Positions 1 to 11,474 of a stretch of 64,000 bases of DNA are shown piece by piece. The position numbers were made by a program, and so were the translations under genes. The notes under the pieces were generated by a model. That model was not told the origin of the DNA. It made no database searches and worked only from the letters and a program-made list of their open reading frames with translations. Source of the DNA: Symsagittifera roscoffensis. Its lineage: Eukaryota; Xenacoelomorpha; Acoela; Convolutidae. The stretch spans positions 37,650,759 to 37,714,758 of the forward strand of contig NC_087063.1 of the NCBI RefSeq assembly GCF_963678635.1, in the 5' to 3' direction. Position 1 is the stretch's first letter. Each line of letters starts with the position of its first letter.

Positions 1-2
1 GC

Positions 3-170
3 GAAGAATCAACTGTGGATCAGGAGCTCGACATCTGTAAAAGAGTACATGAAATAGCAACATACAACAAGAGAAGGGTGTGGGCCACAACCAAGAAGTA
101 CAGTGTGAACAAGCCATCCCACATTCAGATTCGACTCTTCACTGCAAAAGTAAACGAAGATTTTAAGTGA
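3..170 (+). CDS. 3' terminal coding exon of an unrecognised host gene (partial)
   Basis: An open frame runs from the window edge for 55 codons to a TGA at 168-170. It begins EESTVDQELDICKR and ends FTAKVNEDFK. Its base composition is clearly less AT-rich than the DNA after it, which turns poly-T/A-rich at once, as expected for a last coding exon followed by a 3' UTR. The peptide is basic and soluble-looking, with no membrane segment or repeat. I do not recognise the family. The upstream part of the exon lies outside the window, so neither a start nor a splice acceptor can be judged. An AATAAA-type stretch near 480 could serve polyadenylation, but this is weak. A chance open frame is possible but less likely given the composition change. 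Confidence 0.45.
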   Translation, partial: EESTVDQELDICKRVHEIATYNKRRVWATTKKYSVNKPSHIQIRLFTAKVNEDFK

Positions 171-3100
171 ATTCGAAGAACTGTCCCAAACTTTGGTAGA
201 CTTTATGTTTGTTGATAATTGTCAGTCTCAATAATGCTTTGTGATGTTTTGTATGTTTGGTAATTGAAATATTTTTTGTTCAAAACTTTTTTTTATCACT
301 GAAGTGTACATTGAAGTTTTTAATCACTGAAACGTGAGCTAGGATATCTGAGGAAAAGTCAGACAAACAAACAAATTAATCAAAATTGACATGAAACATT
401 CACCAATTTTCAGTTGATTTTCCAGTATTTGCTTAAAAAAACAGAACAGTTTATTTCAATACTCTTTTTATCCAAATTTAAATAAAATTTGCCTAATTTG
501 TCTAAAAATACAAACAAGATTGTAGTTTTAGTTGAAAAATTTATCGATATTTTCTAAATTTCTGTATTTTATTGGTTGTTTTCATTTTTTTTTGCCATAA
601 CTTGAGGATTTGATTGATTACATAAACTTCCTAAGAACCAATTACATTCTAAATAGGAGAAAAATTTAACGGTGATTTTTATTACAAAGTAAATTAAAAA
701 TTAAACCAATAAAACGAGTTGTTTCAAGTTTCTTTGTTTATTTCGGTAAGAAATATGTTTCTATCAAAAACGTTTTCAATGTCTAGGTAAGGTTGAATTA
801 CTACAATAAACTAAAAGAGAGGTTGACAGATGTCGTTGATGGAAATTGTATTAGTTTTAACTTGTAGAGAAACGCAGAAAGCTCAATAATTTCTTTAAAA
901 AGATGGAGAGGAGATTTCAGAAAAGTAGAGTATTAACAAAGTTATCAAGAAGGTTTTCATTCAGAACGAAAAAAAAAAACAACGGAAGAGCCTATAAAAC
1001 AAAAATTGAAGATAACTGCTTTGAGTTTGAAGCAAATACAATTTATAGATTTGTCAGAATATCTTTTAATCGATTATCAGGCTTTAATAGACTTCCGGTT
1101 GTTTATACTACAATATACCAAAAAGAAAACGATAAAAACGTGAATTTTAGGGAACTTCATTTATCACTAATTAGAAATAGAACATATCAAAAAAAGTTTG
1201 ATCGAATATCAAAATTTGAATTGAGTATCTAAGGAATAACATAAATCACACTAGAAGTCTCATTTATTTTACTTTTTGGTCAAATGTATATGTAAGTTTT
1301 TTTGGAAAACTCAATAAAGTTGATTGATTGGGAAATTTCATGATAATAGTTTCGATGTGATCTAAAAAAAATTTTAAAATCTGTAATTACTTCATTATGT
1401 TTGGTCAATACCACAAAATTTACCTGTGAAGGATTGCTCGATTCTGATTTTTTGATATCAAAACTGTTGAAAACTCCATTTTTAGTAAACGCTTGATTCT
1501 GATTGGTTGACACCAAAAAATATATTTTTCCTTAAGAGTAATGCTCGAATTCGATGGTTACAATGGTTGATTTTGTTTCAGCTTGGCCAAATAGGATGAT
1601 ATGTTTTTGACTTTCTTTCGCGTTAAGTACCATTGGTCAAAAAATTGCTCAACTTTTTTTTTAATTTACTTTTATTCATTTTTTGAGGCTATTCAACTCT
1701 TCTTATCTAAAAATTTGTAAATCTCTCATTTTTCTCGAGTCCTTTGATTACTTAGTGAGATGAAGTTACTGAACAGAAATGAAAGAAAAGAAGGTCTTGA
1801 ATGTGGCGGAGAAGGTAAAATTGATATACTTTTAATAAAAACATAGTAGAAAATACTTTGAATAATATTTTTTTACTGAATCTGAAAACACTATACACTA
1901 AATTTGAAAAACTTCCAATAAAAATTTACAGTTTTTTCATCTTTATTCTTTATTCTTTTTCTGTCATATTCAAAGGTGCTGATTGATGATAAAACCAGCA
2001 AAAACCGAGTTCAAACTGTCTTAAAACTTTCAATGGAAATCGATTCGAAAATCTTTAATCTACTGTAAAAACTCCTCTGCTTGCAAGCTTGCGGAGACTT
2101 TGTTGCGATAAAATTGTAGTAAAAGAGCACAACGTCGCTAATGAGTGGTCAAGTGATTGTTAAAAAAATTGTAAAAAAACGGATATTTATAAAACATCGA
2201 CTAATTGAAAGGTTTTGCCCAGTTACCATTTCGAAGTTTTCCTGGTTTAGTGCTTGAGAAAGTGTTCATAGAGTAGAGCGTTTTTCAGCAGATAATGGGG
2301 GTTGATTTATTAAGAGTTATTTCAGAAAAAAGTTTGCTAACTGACATAGAAAAGATGAAAAAGTTTGTGTTTTTGCTAGTCATTGAAGAAATCAAGATAA
2401 TATTATACATCGTTCTCAACCAAAAATTTATTTGTATATTTTAATTCAGAATTTAAACAGCAGCATACAAATATCAGGTTGAAAAAATCATTCGAAGATT
2501 TTTAGCAAAGGATTCATGGTATTATTTTTGCTTCGGATTAGTAAACGTTCGTTGAAATGATACATCTTTTCATCTAAAGTTCAATTTTCAAACACAATTT
2601 TTTCTAAATTGGACTAAGTTGGAGGATAGTAGATAAAACAGAAACTGAGAAAAAAATCAAAATGAGATAGAACCTCAATTCGATTCATTGAGAGTTGTAA
2701 GATAGTTTTACTAGAATTTAGCTTAAAAATTATATCCTGAGAAACAATACAACATAAAAAATCTCAAAGAATTATATTTATGTGTAATTTATTGAAAATT
2801 GGTTTTCAATTGATACATTAGAATAGATTCTATTAAATTTCAGATGTTTTGGGTATAATTTTTGTGAAATAAACCAACTCCGACATCATTTGGAAGACAA
2901 TACATGAAGCATAAATAAAAAAATTGCTTTCAAGATCTACATTTCTTTTATAAAAACTTGATTCATAAAAAGTTCTAGTGAAAATAATATAGAGCTTACC
3001 AAAATTTCAGCAACCGAGAGATAGTCATCAGTTTTGAAGAAGATTTTGTTGAACTTCATCCAATATCTGATATTCTTTTAAGAAACATTTAACTCATTTT

Positions 3101-4027
3101 TAGTCATTTTCAGCAGAAAATAGTTCAATTTTCATCATTGATCTGCAGTTTATTACTAATAACGTCAAAACTTTCTCAGAGGTTCTAATTTTTGTAGAGT
3201 TTTGGGTTAATCATTGAAAAAAAAATGAGGAGGAGTTGAAACTTTGAGTTTGATCAAGAAATTTCAATGAATTTTGCTCTTTTTGTTCCTTTGAAGTGAG
3301 ATTGTTAGGTAAGTTCTTCCTTGGATAGATTTGAGTAATTTTTACTATATTTTCTCGAAAATTTTGATTAATCTTATTATTTTCGCGAGAAATCTGAAGT
3401 TTCAATATTGAATCAGTTAATATGATATTTCCTTTTTGTGTTCAGAGCCTTATATAACGCGCTTTTTAGCTCATGTTAGGGTAAACTTTATCGCATTTTA
3501 ATATTTTGAGCAAAACTTGTGGAAAAGTCCATTTTTTTATACAAAATTTTGTATCTGTCTTAACATGATATCAATTAAAATACACTTTGAGCTTAATTTT
3601 AAACTAACTTATTTTAAAGACTGCACGTAAGTTAATTTTTTCATTGAATCAGAGGCACCAAAAGATTATCCAAAACCTTAAAATTTCTGCAATTTTTCAA
3701 AATTGTAAAAAAATTTTCGCAATTTTCTCCAAAACTTTGAAATTTTTGTAATTTTTCTCCAAAAACTTGGTTTTGTTTGACGTTTCAATAGGTTTCAGCA
3801 TATTTTCAGGTAGATAGAACTCTGTTTCAAAAACTAAAAGTATCCAATAAAATAGATAATAAGTCGAATTGTATCAAATCTAATCGTATTTCGAAGTTTT
3901 TTGCAAAAATTTTCAATTTTTTAATACAAAATTGCAATTTTTGAAACTCTTACATTGAATTTTTATGAACCAAAAAAACTAATTACAAGACTTTCATTCA
4001 ACAATCTACACGTATTTAATGAGTGAT
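171..4027. other. AT-rich intergenic DNA, no supported gene
   Basis: This stretch is rich in A/T runs and full of stops in all frames. The longest open frame (903-1232, 109 codons) encodes a Lys/Arg/Asn-rich peptide with no recognisable domain and no compositional change at its borders, so I do not call it a gene. I saw no tandem repeat, RNA gene or clear transposon end. Confidence 0.6.
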
Positions 4028-4256
4028 ATTTAACAATTACAAAAAGCGCGCCGAGGTTTTTGCGAAGAAACTAGACAGTTACACACAAAATGCAAAAATA
4101 TCTTTTTTTTCCTACCAACCTCTTACCATCACACAAACCATGAAACCTTACCAAGTCTATTCCCTATCTTAATACCGTATCTTAATCAATGGGGTCCGCC
4201 ATGCTCTTACATATATCGGAGAGCAAATTGCTGCATGGTAAGAGTCGGTTGTAGCC
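4028..4256 (+). repeat. Fragment of the LTR-bordering spacer, joined directly to host flank (apparent empty site)
   Basis: This stretch matches the second half of the spacers at 11475-11937 and 37944-38405 (reverse complement), for example GGGGTCCGCCATGCTCTTAC and CTAGACAGTT. There the spacer ends against an LTR (GGCTGTAG then TGAGTTATG). Here it runs straight into TAGCCATTGGACTTG, the flank that borders the outer LTRs at 11073 and 50594. It therefore looks like a site lacking the retroelement. Confidence 0.65.
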
Positions 4257-6022
4257 ATTGGACTTGTCTATTGTGTGTTAATACACAATCGAGGAGTCAA
4301 ATTACGAAGTCTACTTGTTTCATTTGATGGCCGTTTCAGCATTGGTATTTGCTATTAGCATCTGTAGCTATTTTATTGGCGACAAGCTTTGCAGCAACTT
4401 TAAGAGTTAGTGGTGATAATCAGGTCGGGTGTGCGAATACGGTGCATATCGAAGGACTTTTAGTCAATTTCACTTTTTTTCTGAATTTTTTTTTCTTGTT
4501 TATACCCTTTAACTTCTGAAGTGCACTTTGCCTCTACGTTGCTTTTTTTGAAACTTTAATATATTTTCTTTTCTTATTCCTAAATCAATTTATTATCTCT
4601 ATATCAAAAAAGCCGGTTTCTGTAAGCGGTTGATTTTAAGTTTCAAATAATGTTGTTTTGCTAAATTGCGAGTTTATCGAAAGCGAGTTAATCTTGCAAG
4701 ACTTTTGCAAATTAAGTAACTTAAAACTCGTTCATACTTATTTTTTCTGGCCACCAGAAAAACATAATCGAAAAAAATCAAGTTCAGAAATTTTTGAATT
4801 CTTAAGTCAGGAGAAAAAGCACGGGATGACCAACTTGCAAAAAATATTCTCTCTATGCAAAATTTTAGGTTTTTGATAGCCGCATTAGTAACACCAATGT
4901 TAAAATTGATGTAAAATTTACATTCTTTAGACAGTTTTTCTCAACCTCTTGAATTTTTTAAAAATCTAATCGATTGTAACTAGTTTAATTTTCTTTTTTT
5001 TTTCAAACCAAATTGTATTTTTTTTGTGTATTTTGTTATACCAGTTTATAAATTAAATGAGATCTGCATATACTTTGCATAAATTCTGTATATAATCTGT
5101 AAGAATTGTGTACATGAATTGTCGATAACCTATAGATAGTATTTATATCTTCAGATTACCAACAACTTTTGTGCACCTTTTGTATAGATTATATACAGAT
5201 TTTAAACACATTATATACATTTTTTATATTTTATAAATAGGTTTCAAACAAGTTTATGTACATATTATATTATACACTGTTTGTTTACTCGTTTTCTTGG
5301 ATATGAACCGACATGAAAAAGTTGAAATGAAGTATCGCTTTTCTGTTGAGCTTCCGTGAGAGCGCTATTGATAAAAATGTCTTTTTTTTTCAATATTGAG
5401 ACTTTCAAAATCGAATAAATCAGCCTTGATACATTGAGTTGCGGATTAATTATTTTTTATTTGTATAACGTGAAATTTACACCTAAAAAAAGTGTGAAAA
5501 GTAGCTGAAATTGTTTGTTATACTTAAACGATTGAAAGTTAAAGACTCATCACGATATTTTGAAATAATAATTGACAAAAAATTTAGTTTTGTAAACGAA
5601 GTTACCGAGAATATTAGATCTTCGCGTGTGGAGTTCGTTCAATTTACATCCTACGACAAAAAACACCGTTGATGGCGCGTGTTATGTTATTGAAACATTT
5701 AGTTTTGTCCGGGGACCGATCGTGTAGCAGAACAATCTTTCTTTGAACATAAAAAGTGAAAAATGAGTCTTTTAGCAGACCAACATAATAAAGCGATGAA
5801 TAATTGATTGACATACTCAAAAAGACGCTCATTCTGGGGCTAAATTGTCCCATTTAAGTCAACTACTTTTCGACTTGTCAACAAAACTATCAATTTCAAA
5901 CACAACAGTCTAAATTAGCGGCAAAACAAACGCGTGTTGTATTGAAGCGCAGCGGATCAAGCGGTCGCTAATCGCCAATGCCGCGTTCGAAGTCAGCTAT
6001 CACACTTTATAATTGTTCTGAG

Positions 6023-6068
6023 TCTGCTAAAAAACCGGTCTGCTAAAAAACCGGTCTGCTAAAATCCC
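6023..6068 (+). repeat. Short tandem repeat, 16-bp unit
   Basis: The unit TCTGCTAAAAAACCGG occurs twice in perfect tandem and is followed by a third, diverged unit. The same array, slightly diverged, sits at the matching place in copy B near 52222-52270, so it predates the duplication. Confidence 0.7.
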
Positions 6069-6954
6069 TAGACCCGTTTTGTCCCAAGTTAGTTATAGTG
6101 CAAAACTTTTCACCTTATTACAATACAAGAATTTCGATCGTTTGGATCGCCGAATAAACTGGGCCTTAAGTTTGCTTCTTGTGATCTACTTTTACAAAAC
6201 CTATTTCCCAACAAAAATTTGCTTGGTGAAAAATTTGATCTGTTCACTGAAAAAAATTAATACTATAACTGAAGAAGAGGGAAAAAGATCATGAAAAAAC
6301 CTGAAGTTTCGATCAAAACAGATCAAAAAGTGAGTACTGGGTAGGCTGAAGGAAAATGTCTATCACAGTTTTCATATGATAGATTATGTGCCAAGAAAGG
6401 GAACGGTTTTTTCTAAAAACCCGAGAATGCTCACTCGAAAACAGTCAAAGTTTAAAAATCAAAATTCAGTAACAATTACTACAATTAAATAAACAAAAAC
6501 CAAAAAAAAAATATATATTTTTTTGGAATTCATTTTTATATGAGTTGAATGAAACTCATTACATTAAAAAAAGTCTGATTTAGGTTTTCTTTTTCTTTAA
6601 AATGGTTAAGAAAACAAACATTTTTTTAAATTTCACCAGCATTAATCTGGTGCAATTTTGTCCCCAGAATTCGCAACGATCATTTTGCTCCAAAAGTGAG
6701 TCATTTTTAAAATTTAATCATGTATTAGTCTGAAACTGCCAATTGTATCATAAGAAAACTATATCAAAAGAAGCAAATTACGCAACCCAAAAAAAATCTA
6801 GAAAGGTTGAATTCCCAAAAAAATTGCAAAAATTTTAAAATTTTGCTTTCAAGTAACAATTTTGATTTCTGTAGAGAAAAATTGACCTTTTTGGCTAGCA
6901 ACGAAAAATACATTTTTTTTGCAGATTTTTGAAAGTTGTGCTTCTGTACACCAG

Positions 6955-7062
6955 TAGATTTTTTTTGAGGGGAGGGGGAGCCGTGGGATGCCTCTTCGCT
7001 TAGAGATTCGAACCCCTGCCGACTCAAAGGGTCCCCCTTTTGCACTAATCTGAGCTGTGTAG
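6955..7062 (-). mobile_element. tRNA-related SINE-like fragment
   Basis: On the minus strand there is a B-box-like GGGGTTCGAATCTC, followed about 40 bases later by a C-rich tract and then an A-run. That is the order expected of a tRNA-derived SINE head. The matching sequence at 53270-53380 in copy B is diverged in the box. No convincing A box or complete tRNA fold was found, so the call is tentative. Confidence 0.35.
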
Positions 7063-7079
7063 GAAGCTTCTGTCAAGAT

Positions 7080-7321
7080 AACCCATATATTAACTTGGCA
7101 GTTTCAGCGTAATTCTTGATTAATTAAATAAGCCAAAACTACCCCTTTTTGGGTTAAACTGTGGTTGAGAATTTCGGAGAAAAAGAGCTTTATATTACTT
7201 TTAATGAAAAACTATGTAAATTTCGTTATCCTCATTTTTGCTTCAGTTTTCCCCAATTTTAAAAAAAAGCGTTGGATTTTTGAATTTTCATCTTTGTTTC
7301 GCTTAATTTAGCTCAGCAGTG
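7080..7321 (+). mobile_element. Tc1/mariner-like MITE end (fragment)
   Basis: The stretch containing TTGGGTTAAACTG, GTTGAGAATTTCGGAG and the terminal GCTCAGCAGTG followed by TA resembles the right terminal inverted repeat of the foldback element at 59590-60321, which ends AAATCAGCACTG|TA. The partner inverted repeat was not found nearby. The same fragment is present in copy B, ending at 53641. Confidence 0.45.
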
Positions 7322-8477
7322 TAGCATTGATGGCAGAACTGCTTGTTGTGAGATTTCTGACAGGCTAAAATTATTCAGTCGCCCAAAAACGGCAGTGAGG
7401 TCGAGTTTCAGCGCTGAATAGTTAATTTTCTGATACTATTTAAGTCTCGTTTTTTGTTCCGACCATTGGAAAGATGGGGAGGAACATGGTACTCTGTTGA
7501 ATTTTTAGTTTTTATTTTGCGGTTACTTTCTGTTTGTTTTCCACGCATCAGGTGCAGCAAACGATCATCTGACTGGGTTGAGTGACTTATCATAATAAGG
7601 CCTCTTCAGCCGTAATTCAATAATTAAAACGACCTTAAAAAAAGTTTCCCAGTGTCGAGAAAAACGGTTTGAAAACTTTGAATTTTGAGTTAATAAGGTG
7701 AGCTTCCAGGCTTACAATAGCTTGTTCATACTTTATTTTATTCAGGCTGTAAAAAATAAGTTCAATCAATTTGGGAATCAACAATTTTGGGAATCAACAA
7801 TTTTCAAGAGCAAAAAAAAATTAAAATTTTGGAAAAATTTTTTCTAGGTTTTTTTCGTTTTCTGGTCATTTCACCAAAAACTGTTTTCCAATTGGACTAT
7901 TTTAATTTGCCTGTCAAGTATGCGAATTTGTGTTGGTTCAATTTCTTTCGTTCAGGTCTTTTTATCACACCAACCAAAAAAAACGACTCTATTTTGAACT
8001 TTTTTTTTGTATTTTGTAAGGCTATTGTCGGAACATTCTGTGGTACTTACACAGTAAACGGCTATCCTTGTTTATTCATGACACCAGAGGTTTAATTTAC
8101 GCTTTCTCGAAAACTGTGAAAAAAACATCCTGGATTTTGCAGCCTTTTAACCAAAAATTTCATGTTTGGCGTTCAGATGGCATTCAAATACGCATTCACA
8201 AAGTTGTGCGCTGCAGTCTAAAGCGAGGTTAATAAAATAGTTATATAGAGGACAATCTAGGCAAAAATCAATTAGAAGAAAAACTTGAATTGCGATTAAA
8301 AAAATATTTTTTCTAACAAAAGCTTAAAGTCGTTAACCTAGTTTTTTGTGCTGTTCATAGCAAGAAAAAGTGTCTAGCTTTTTAATTTTAGCGCCTCAAA
8401 CATGTTCTGTAGCAAACATAGCATTGTTTTGCAGTCTGTAAACTGTACTATCACTGAAGCTGCTAAAGTTCTGCATA

Positions 8478-9138
8478 TTATAAAAATTCCTGGATGAGGA
8501 TCTCGGGTTGGCTATAATTTGCGCGGGGCCTGAGACTGAGATTGCCTGAGGACAGAATTGTAGTCGCCATATGAGAGGGGTTCGCGAGGATGCTGGTAAC
8601 TTTGAAAGGCTGGACTTGAGTCAATGCTGGTACTTGACAAGTAGGCGAGTATTGGCATCCTGTGCTCTTATTGGCTGCTGAGTACTTATCACATTTGCTC
8701 ACATCAGCGTCGCCGCTTTGAGATCCCGTAACTGACCCTGTGAGGTGGCAATAATGCTCGGCGCAGCCGCGATGAAGGGCATTTAGAGTCTGGATCTTCT
8801 GCTGAGCCAGCATTTTGTGGCGCCGCACATCCTCCTGTCGTAGCAGTTTGATTGCAACCACAATGAGAAAGAGTAGGATTACTGCCCCAGTGATGGGAAC
8901 TGTAATGACTGCTATCCGAAACCAGAAATCACTCGTCCATAAGGACTCCTCCCCTGGCTGTGAGGAGACATGCTGGTGGCTTCCGGGGCCATCCACAGCA
9001 GCACTATTGTAGACAACCGAGTTTCCACCGTAGCTAGGTCGCATGTCTATTGACGAAGAAGGCATGGTTGAACATTCCAATTCAAGTTGTCATATTGATT
9101 TCTCGGACCATAAAGCTGTGCGAACCGATTTTGATTGC
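8478..9138 (-). pseudogene. BAMBI: BAMBI-like last exon, copy A (frameshifted C-terminus)
   Basis: The exon starts after a good acceptor (pyrimidine-rich TTGCTGGCTTTTCAG, on the minus strand) and stays open to a stop at 8478. It encodes a short extracellular tail, one transmembrane helix (FWFRIAVITVPITGAVILLF, followed by IVVAIKLL) and a cytoplasmic tail beginning RQEDVRRHKMLAQQ. The WFR-AVI-VPI-G motif followed by LLR-E is typical of BAMBI, a TGF-beta/BMP pseudoreceptor of the plasma membrane that lacks a kinase. Compared with copy B (54694-55186) about 80 bp are missing near 8533. Since 80 is not a multiple of 3, the last part is read out of frame and ends early. Upstream exons with the cysteine-rich ectodomain were not found. 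It may be a decayed duplicate or a variant allele. Confidence 0.68.
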
Positions 9139-9960
9139 CTGAAAAGCCAGCAATGAAATTTTATTTCACAAATTATATACAGTTGCAGAAACAACTCACG
9201 CCTAAAATACAGTAAAGTCAAAATGATGCAACAGTCCATAAGTAACTGCTTTCTAGATCGTTTTTCTAGAAGGGGAAGTGTTTCTCGAGATTAAGACAGA
9301 TTAAGACTATTTATGTACGAAAGGTACAGCACCAACATGAAGTGATCCACTTCTTTGCCGAGAACTCATAGTGCGCCCCGGGATATTAGCTACATCAAAA
9401 TTAGTTTGATAATTGTTCTGAACTGCGAATTTTTGCTTCGCCCTCTAGCAGCGAGCACGGAACACGGTAGGCCTAAGCGGTTAGCATGTGTGCCTATAAA
9501 TTTTTAATACTTTAACTGGATATGCGTTCAGACATAAAACAAACTAGCCTAAATTTTCAAATAAAAATTGACGACCAATTGATTTGTTAGGGGATTAAAA
9601 AAATTTTTCGCTCAATTTTAAGTTCGTCTTTGAAAACGCCTTATTGAGTGAACAAACGTGGAATGGCGAATCTTCAAACTACACTCTATAGCCGTGCTAA
9701 TCGACACATAAGCTAATAGGCCGGTACCTGGGCCTGAAGCCACAAAACTGTTGGTATAAGAGAACATAGTCACCTAAATAGCTCGCTAGTTAAGGTTATG
9801 AAGAAAGGAAAAGGTTGATGTTGTAGTCGTGTAGATTTTGGAAAGCCTCATTTTTTGAGCCCTAAGCAGAAGTATAGATTTCGGGGGTTGCCTCCTACGG
9901 GTGACCTATTCTTACTACCTCGATATCACTGCTCTGATATTCCGGTCGGGGTTGGTGACT
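9139..9960. other. Non-coding DNA between BAMBI-like exon and minisatellite
   Basis: This should include the start of the intron upstream of the BAMBI-like exon. No further exon is evident. A weak tRNA A-box-like string (GGCCTAAGCGGTTAGCATG, near 9470-9490) may be an old SINE trace, but no B box follows convincingly. Confidence 0.4.
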
Positions 9961-10152
9961 TATGTTGCGATAATTGCGACCCAAATCGGGTATGTTGCAA
10001 CCATTGCGACCCAAACCGGGTATGTTGCGACCATTGCGACTCAAAATGGGTATGTTGCCACCATTGCGACCCAAATCGGGTATGTTGCAACCATTGCGAC
10101 CCAATTTGGGTATGTTGCGACCATTGCGACTCAAAATGGGTATGTTGCGACT
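9961..10152 (+). repeat. 30-bp minisatellite with a 90-bp higher-order unit
   Basis: Six full 30-bp units run from 9961 to 10140, each starting TATGTTGC and ending in GG or GGG, with a partial seventh. Units 3 (10021-10050) and 6 (10111-10140) are identical, units 2 and 5 share their first half, and units 1 and 4 share their second half, so the array is two copies of a 90-bp trimer. More diverged units (TATGTTTCGACC...) continue to about 10450. Because 30 is a multiple of 3 and the unit lacks stops in several frames, long but meaningless open frames arise on both strands. Confidence 0.85.
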
Positions 10153-10647
10153 TACCGGGTCGAGTTTTGCGATTTTGGTTTCGAACGACTCGAACAAAAT
10201 ATGGTATGTTTCGACCATCTCGATCCAGGTTCGATATGTTTCGACCGACTCGACCCAAGCTGTCTATGTTTCGACTATGTTCGCTCGAAGAAGAACATAT
10301 CGACCAAGTTCGACCGAGGAAAAACATTTTGACCAAGTTCGACCAAGGAAAAAGCGAGAGGACCCAAACTAGGTATGTTAGAGGACCCAAGGTAAGCGAT
10401 AGGACCCAAATTAGTTTAACCAAGGACCCAAATTAGGTATGTTGCGACTTTGTGCGACTCAAGCCTCTTGTAGGATGATGGAGTTTCGGTCGCAGAAAGT
10501 CCATTTCGGCTACCCATTTTGGTCGCAACATGAGTCGCGGACCACGACCCGGGCCTGTATTTATACTTTTTTACTCTGCACTGCATTTTAAATAAGTCTG
10601 CGATGTACTCGTTCACCTACTCGAGTGGTCAACTTGTCCTGCTTGTA
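10153..10647 (+). repeat. Degenerate continuation of the minisatellite and unique DNA
   Basis: Imperfect units with TATGTTTCGACC, then GACCAAGTTCGACC and AGGACCCAAA, recur up to about 10450. From there to the palindrome border at 10648 I see unique, GC-richer DNA and no gene. Confidence 0.5.
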
Positions 10648-11073
10648 CTAAAAATCAACCTCTTCTAGAGAAAATGGCTATTTTGTTATAGAGTTAATAA
10701 GTTGATTTAAAATAACAAAAAAATAACTTGCAGTTTCTTAAAAAAAACAACGTAGAGGTAAAGTGCACTTCAGAAGGTAAGAGGTCTAAATCAGAAAAAA
10801 AGAAGTAAAGAAAAAAATGAACTTTACTAAATTGTTCTTCGATATGCACCTTATTCGCACCCCGAACAGATTATCACCACTAACTCTTAAAGTTGCTGCA
10901 AAACATGTCACCAATAAAACAGCTATAGATGCTAGTAGCAGTTGCCAATGCTAAAATGGCCACCAAACGAAATTTTTTTTTGCGAGTGGGCTTGGAACAA
11001 GTAGACTTCGTAATATGACTCTTCGCTTGTGTATTAAGACACAATAGGCAAATCCAATGGCTACTGGAACCTG
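10648..11073 (-). repeat. Outer flank of the palindrome, inverted copy
   Basis: The reverse complement matches 50594-51031 over its whole length and then the similarity stops sharply near 10648 (TTGATTTTTAGT is the last shared string). It shares the GGTTCCAG start and the CTCGCAAAAAAAA stretch with copy B, and copy A lacks both. It therefore derives from the copy B version of the flank. Confidence 0.85.
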
Positions 11074-11474
11074 ATCTAAACTACATTTTATAATTGGATA
11101 AATTGGTTATTTTACCACTGTAAAATATTTAAAATTAACCAATCATAATCCATCTAACTAACAACATACTTATTTGTAAGTGCTGAAATTACTTGTAATT
11201 TCAGCACCAGAGAGATTTGAATTTAACTTAGAAATTAGTTGCCTCTCCAAAAGAACTTCAGCAGTTGCAATAAGCCAATATACTCTAGATCTACTGAGTC
11301 TAGCAGAGACTAGTTAAACACCCTGAGACTAGTAGATTTAAGAGTAAGATTAGGATCGGTATTAGACTAAGAAGTTGCACGAATCTATCCGGCCCAAAAT
11401 AACATAGCGTGACGAGCAGACGGTGTACCCTATCCGAAATTACTCTATGAGTTAACCACATTTGACTTAACTCA
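11074..11474 (+). repeat. LTR copy (401 bp) at the left end
   Basis: It begins TGATCTAAACTAC and ends TTAACTCA (TG...CA). It matches the LTRs at 37541-37943, 38406-38808 (inverted) and 50192-50593 (inverted). What follows is not a primer-binding site but the host-like spacer CTAGCTAAGC, so by its 3' junction it behaves like a 3' LTR. A perfect 13-bp hairpin lies at 11180-11207. Confidence 0.85.
11180..11207 (+). promoter_or_regulatory. Perfect hairpin inside the LTR
   Basis: GTGCTGAAATTAC at 11180-11192 and its exact reverse complement at 11195-11207 are separated by TT. It is intact in the two central LTRs and carries two mismatches in the LTR at 50192-50593. A role in transcription or RNA folding is possible, but this is inference. 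Confidence 0.6.

Larger units (their letters stand above)
4257..9138 (+). repeat. Host segment copy A of a direct segmental duplication (pair with 50594-55186)
   Basis: Colinear similarity to 50594-55186 can be followed through many anchors, such as GTTAGTGGTGATAATC, TCGATAACCTATA, AATTTCGATCGTTTGGATCG and the BAMBI-like exon. The two copies differ by scattered substitutions and several indels. Copy B lacks about 160 bp present here near 5300-5470. Copy A lacks the TA/TG microsatellite of copy B, and the DNA around it (about 6350-6540 here) is replaced. Copy A also lacks a short stretch after its outer CTACTTGTTTC that copy B and the inverted flank at 10648 share. Apart from the exon at the end, I see no gene in it. 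Confidence 0.8.

Noticed and set aside
903-1232. 109-codon ORF as a gene
   Set aside because: Lys/Asn/Arg-rich, no domain, no change in composition, and AT-rich surroundings; likely chance.
6955-7062. Functional tRNA gene
   Set aside because: A B-box-like motif is present, but no cloverleaf with matching acceptor and anticodon stems can be drawn.
7787-8095. 102-codon ORF with a partly conserved counterpart at 54159
   Set aside because: The similarity is explained by the A/B segmental duplication; the frames are not the same length, carry indels and show no domain.
9855-10436. Cys/His-rich protein encoded by the repeat region (open frames in several frames and on both strands)
   Set aside because: The open frames follow from a 30-bp tandem repeat without stops; all frames are equally open and there is no start context or unique sequence.
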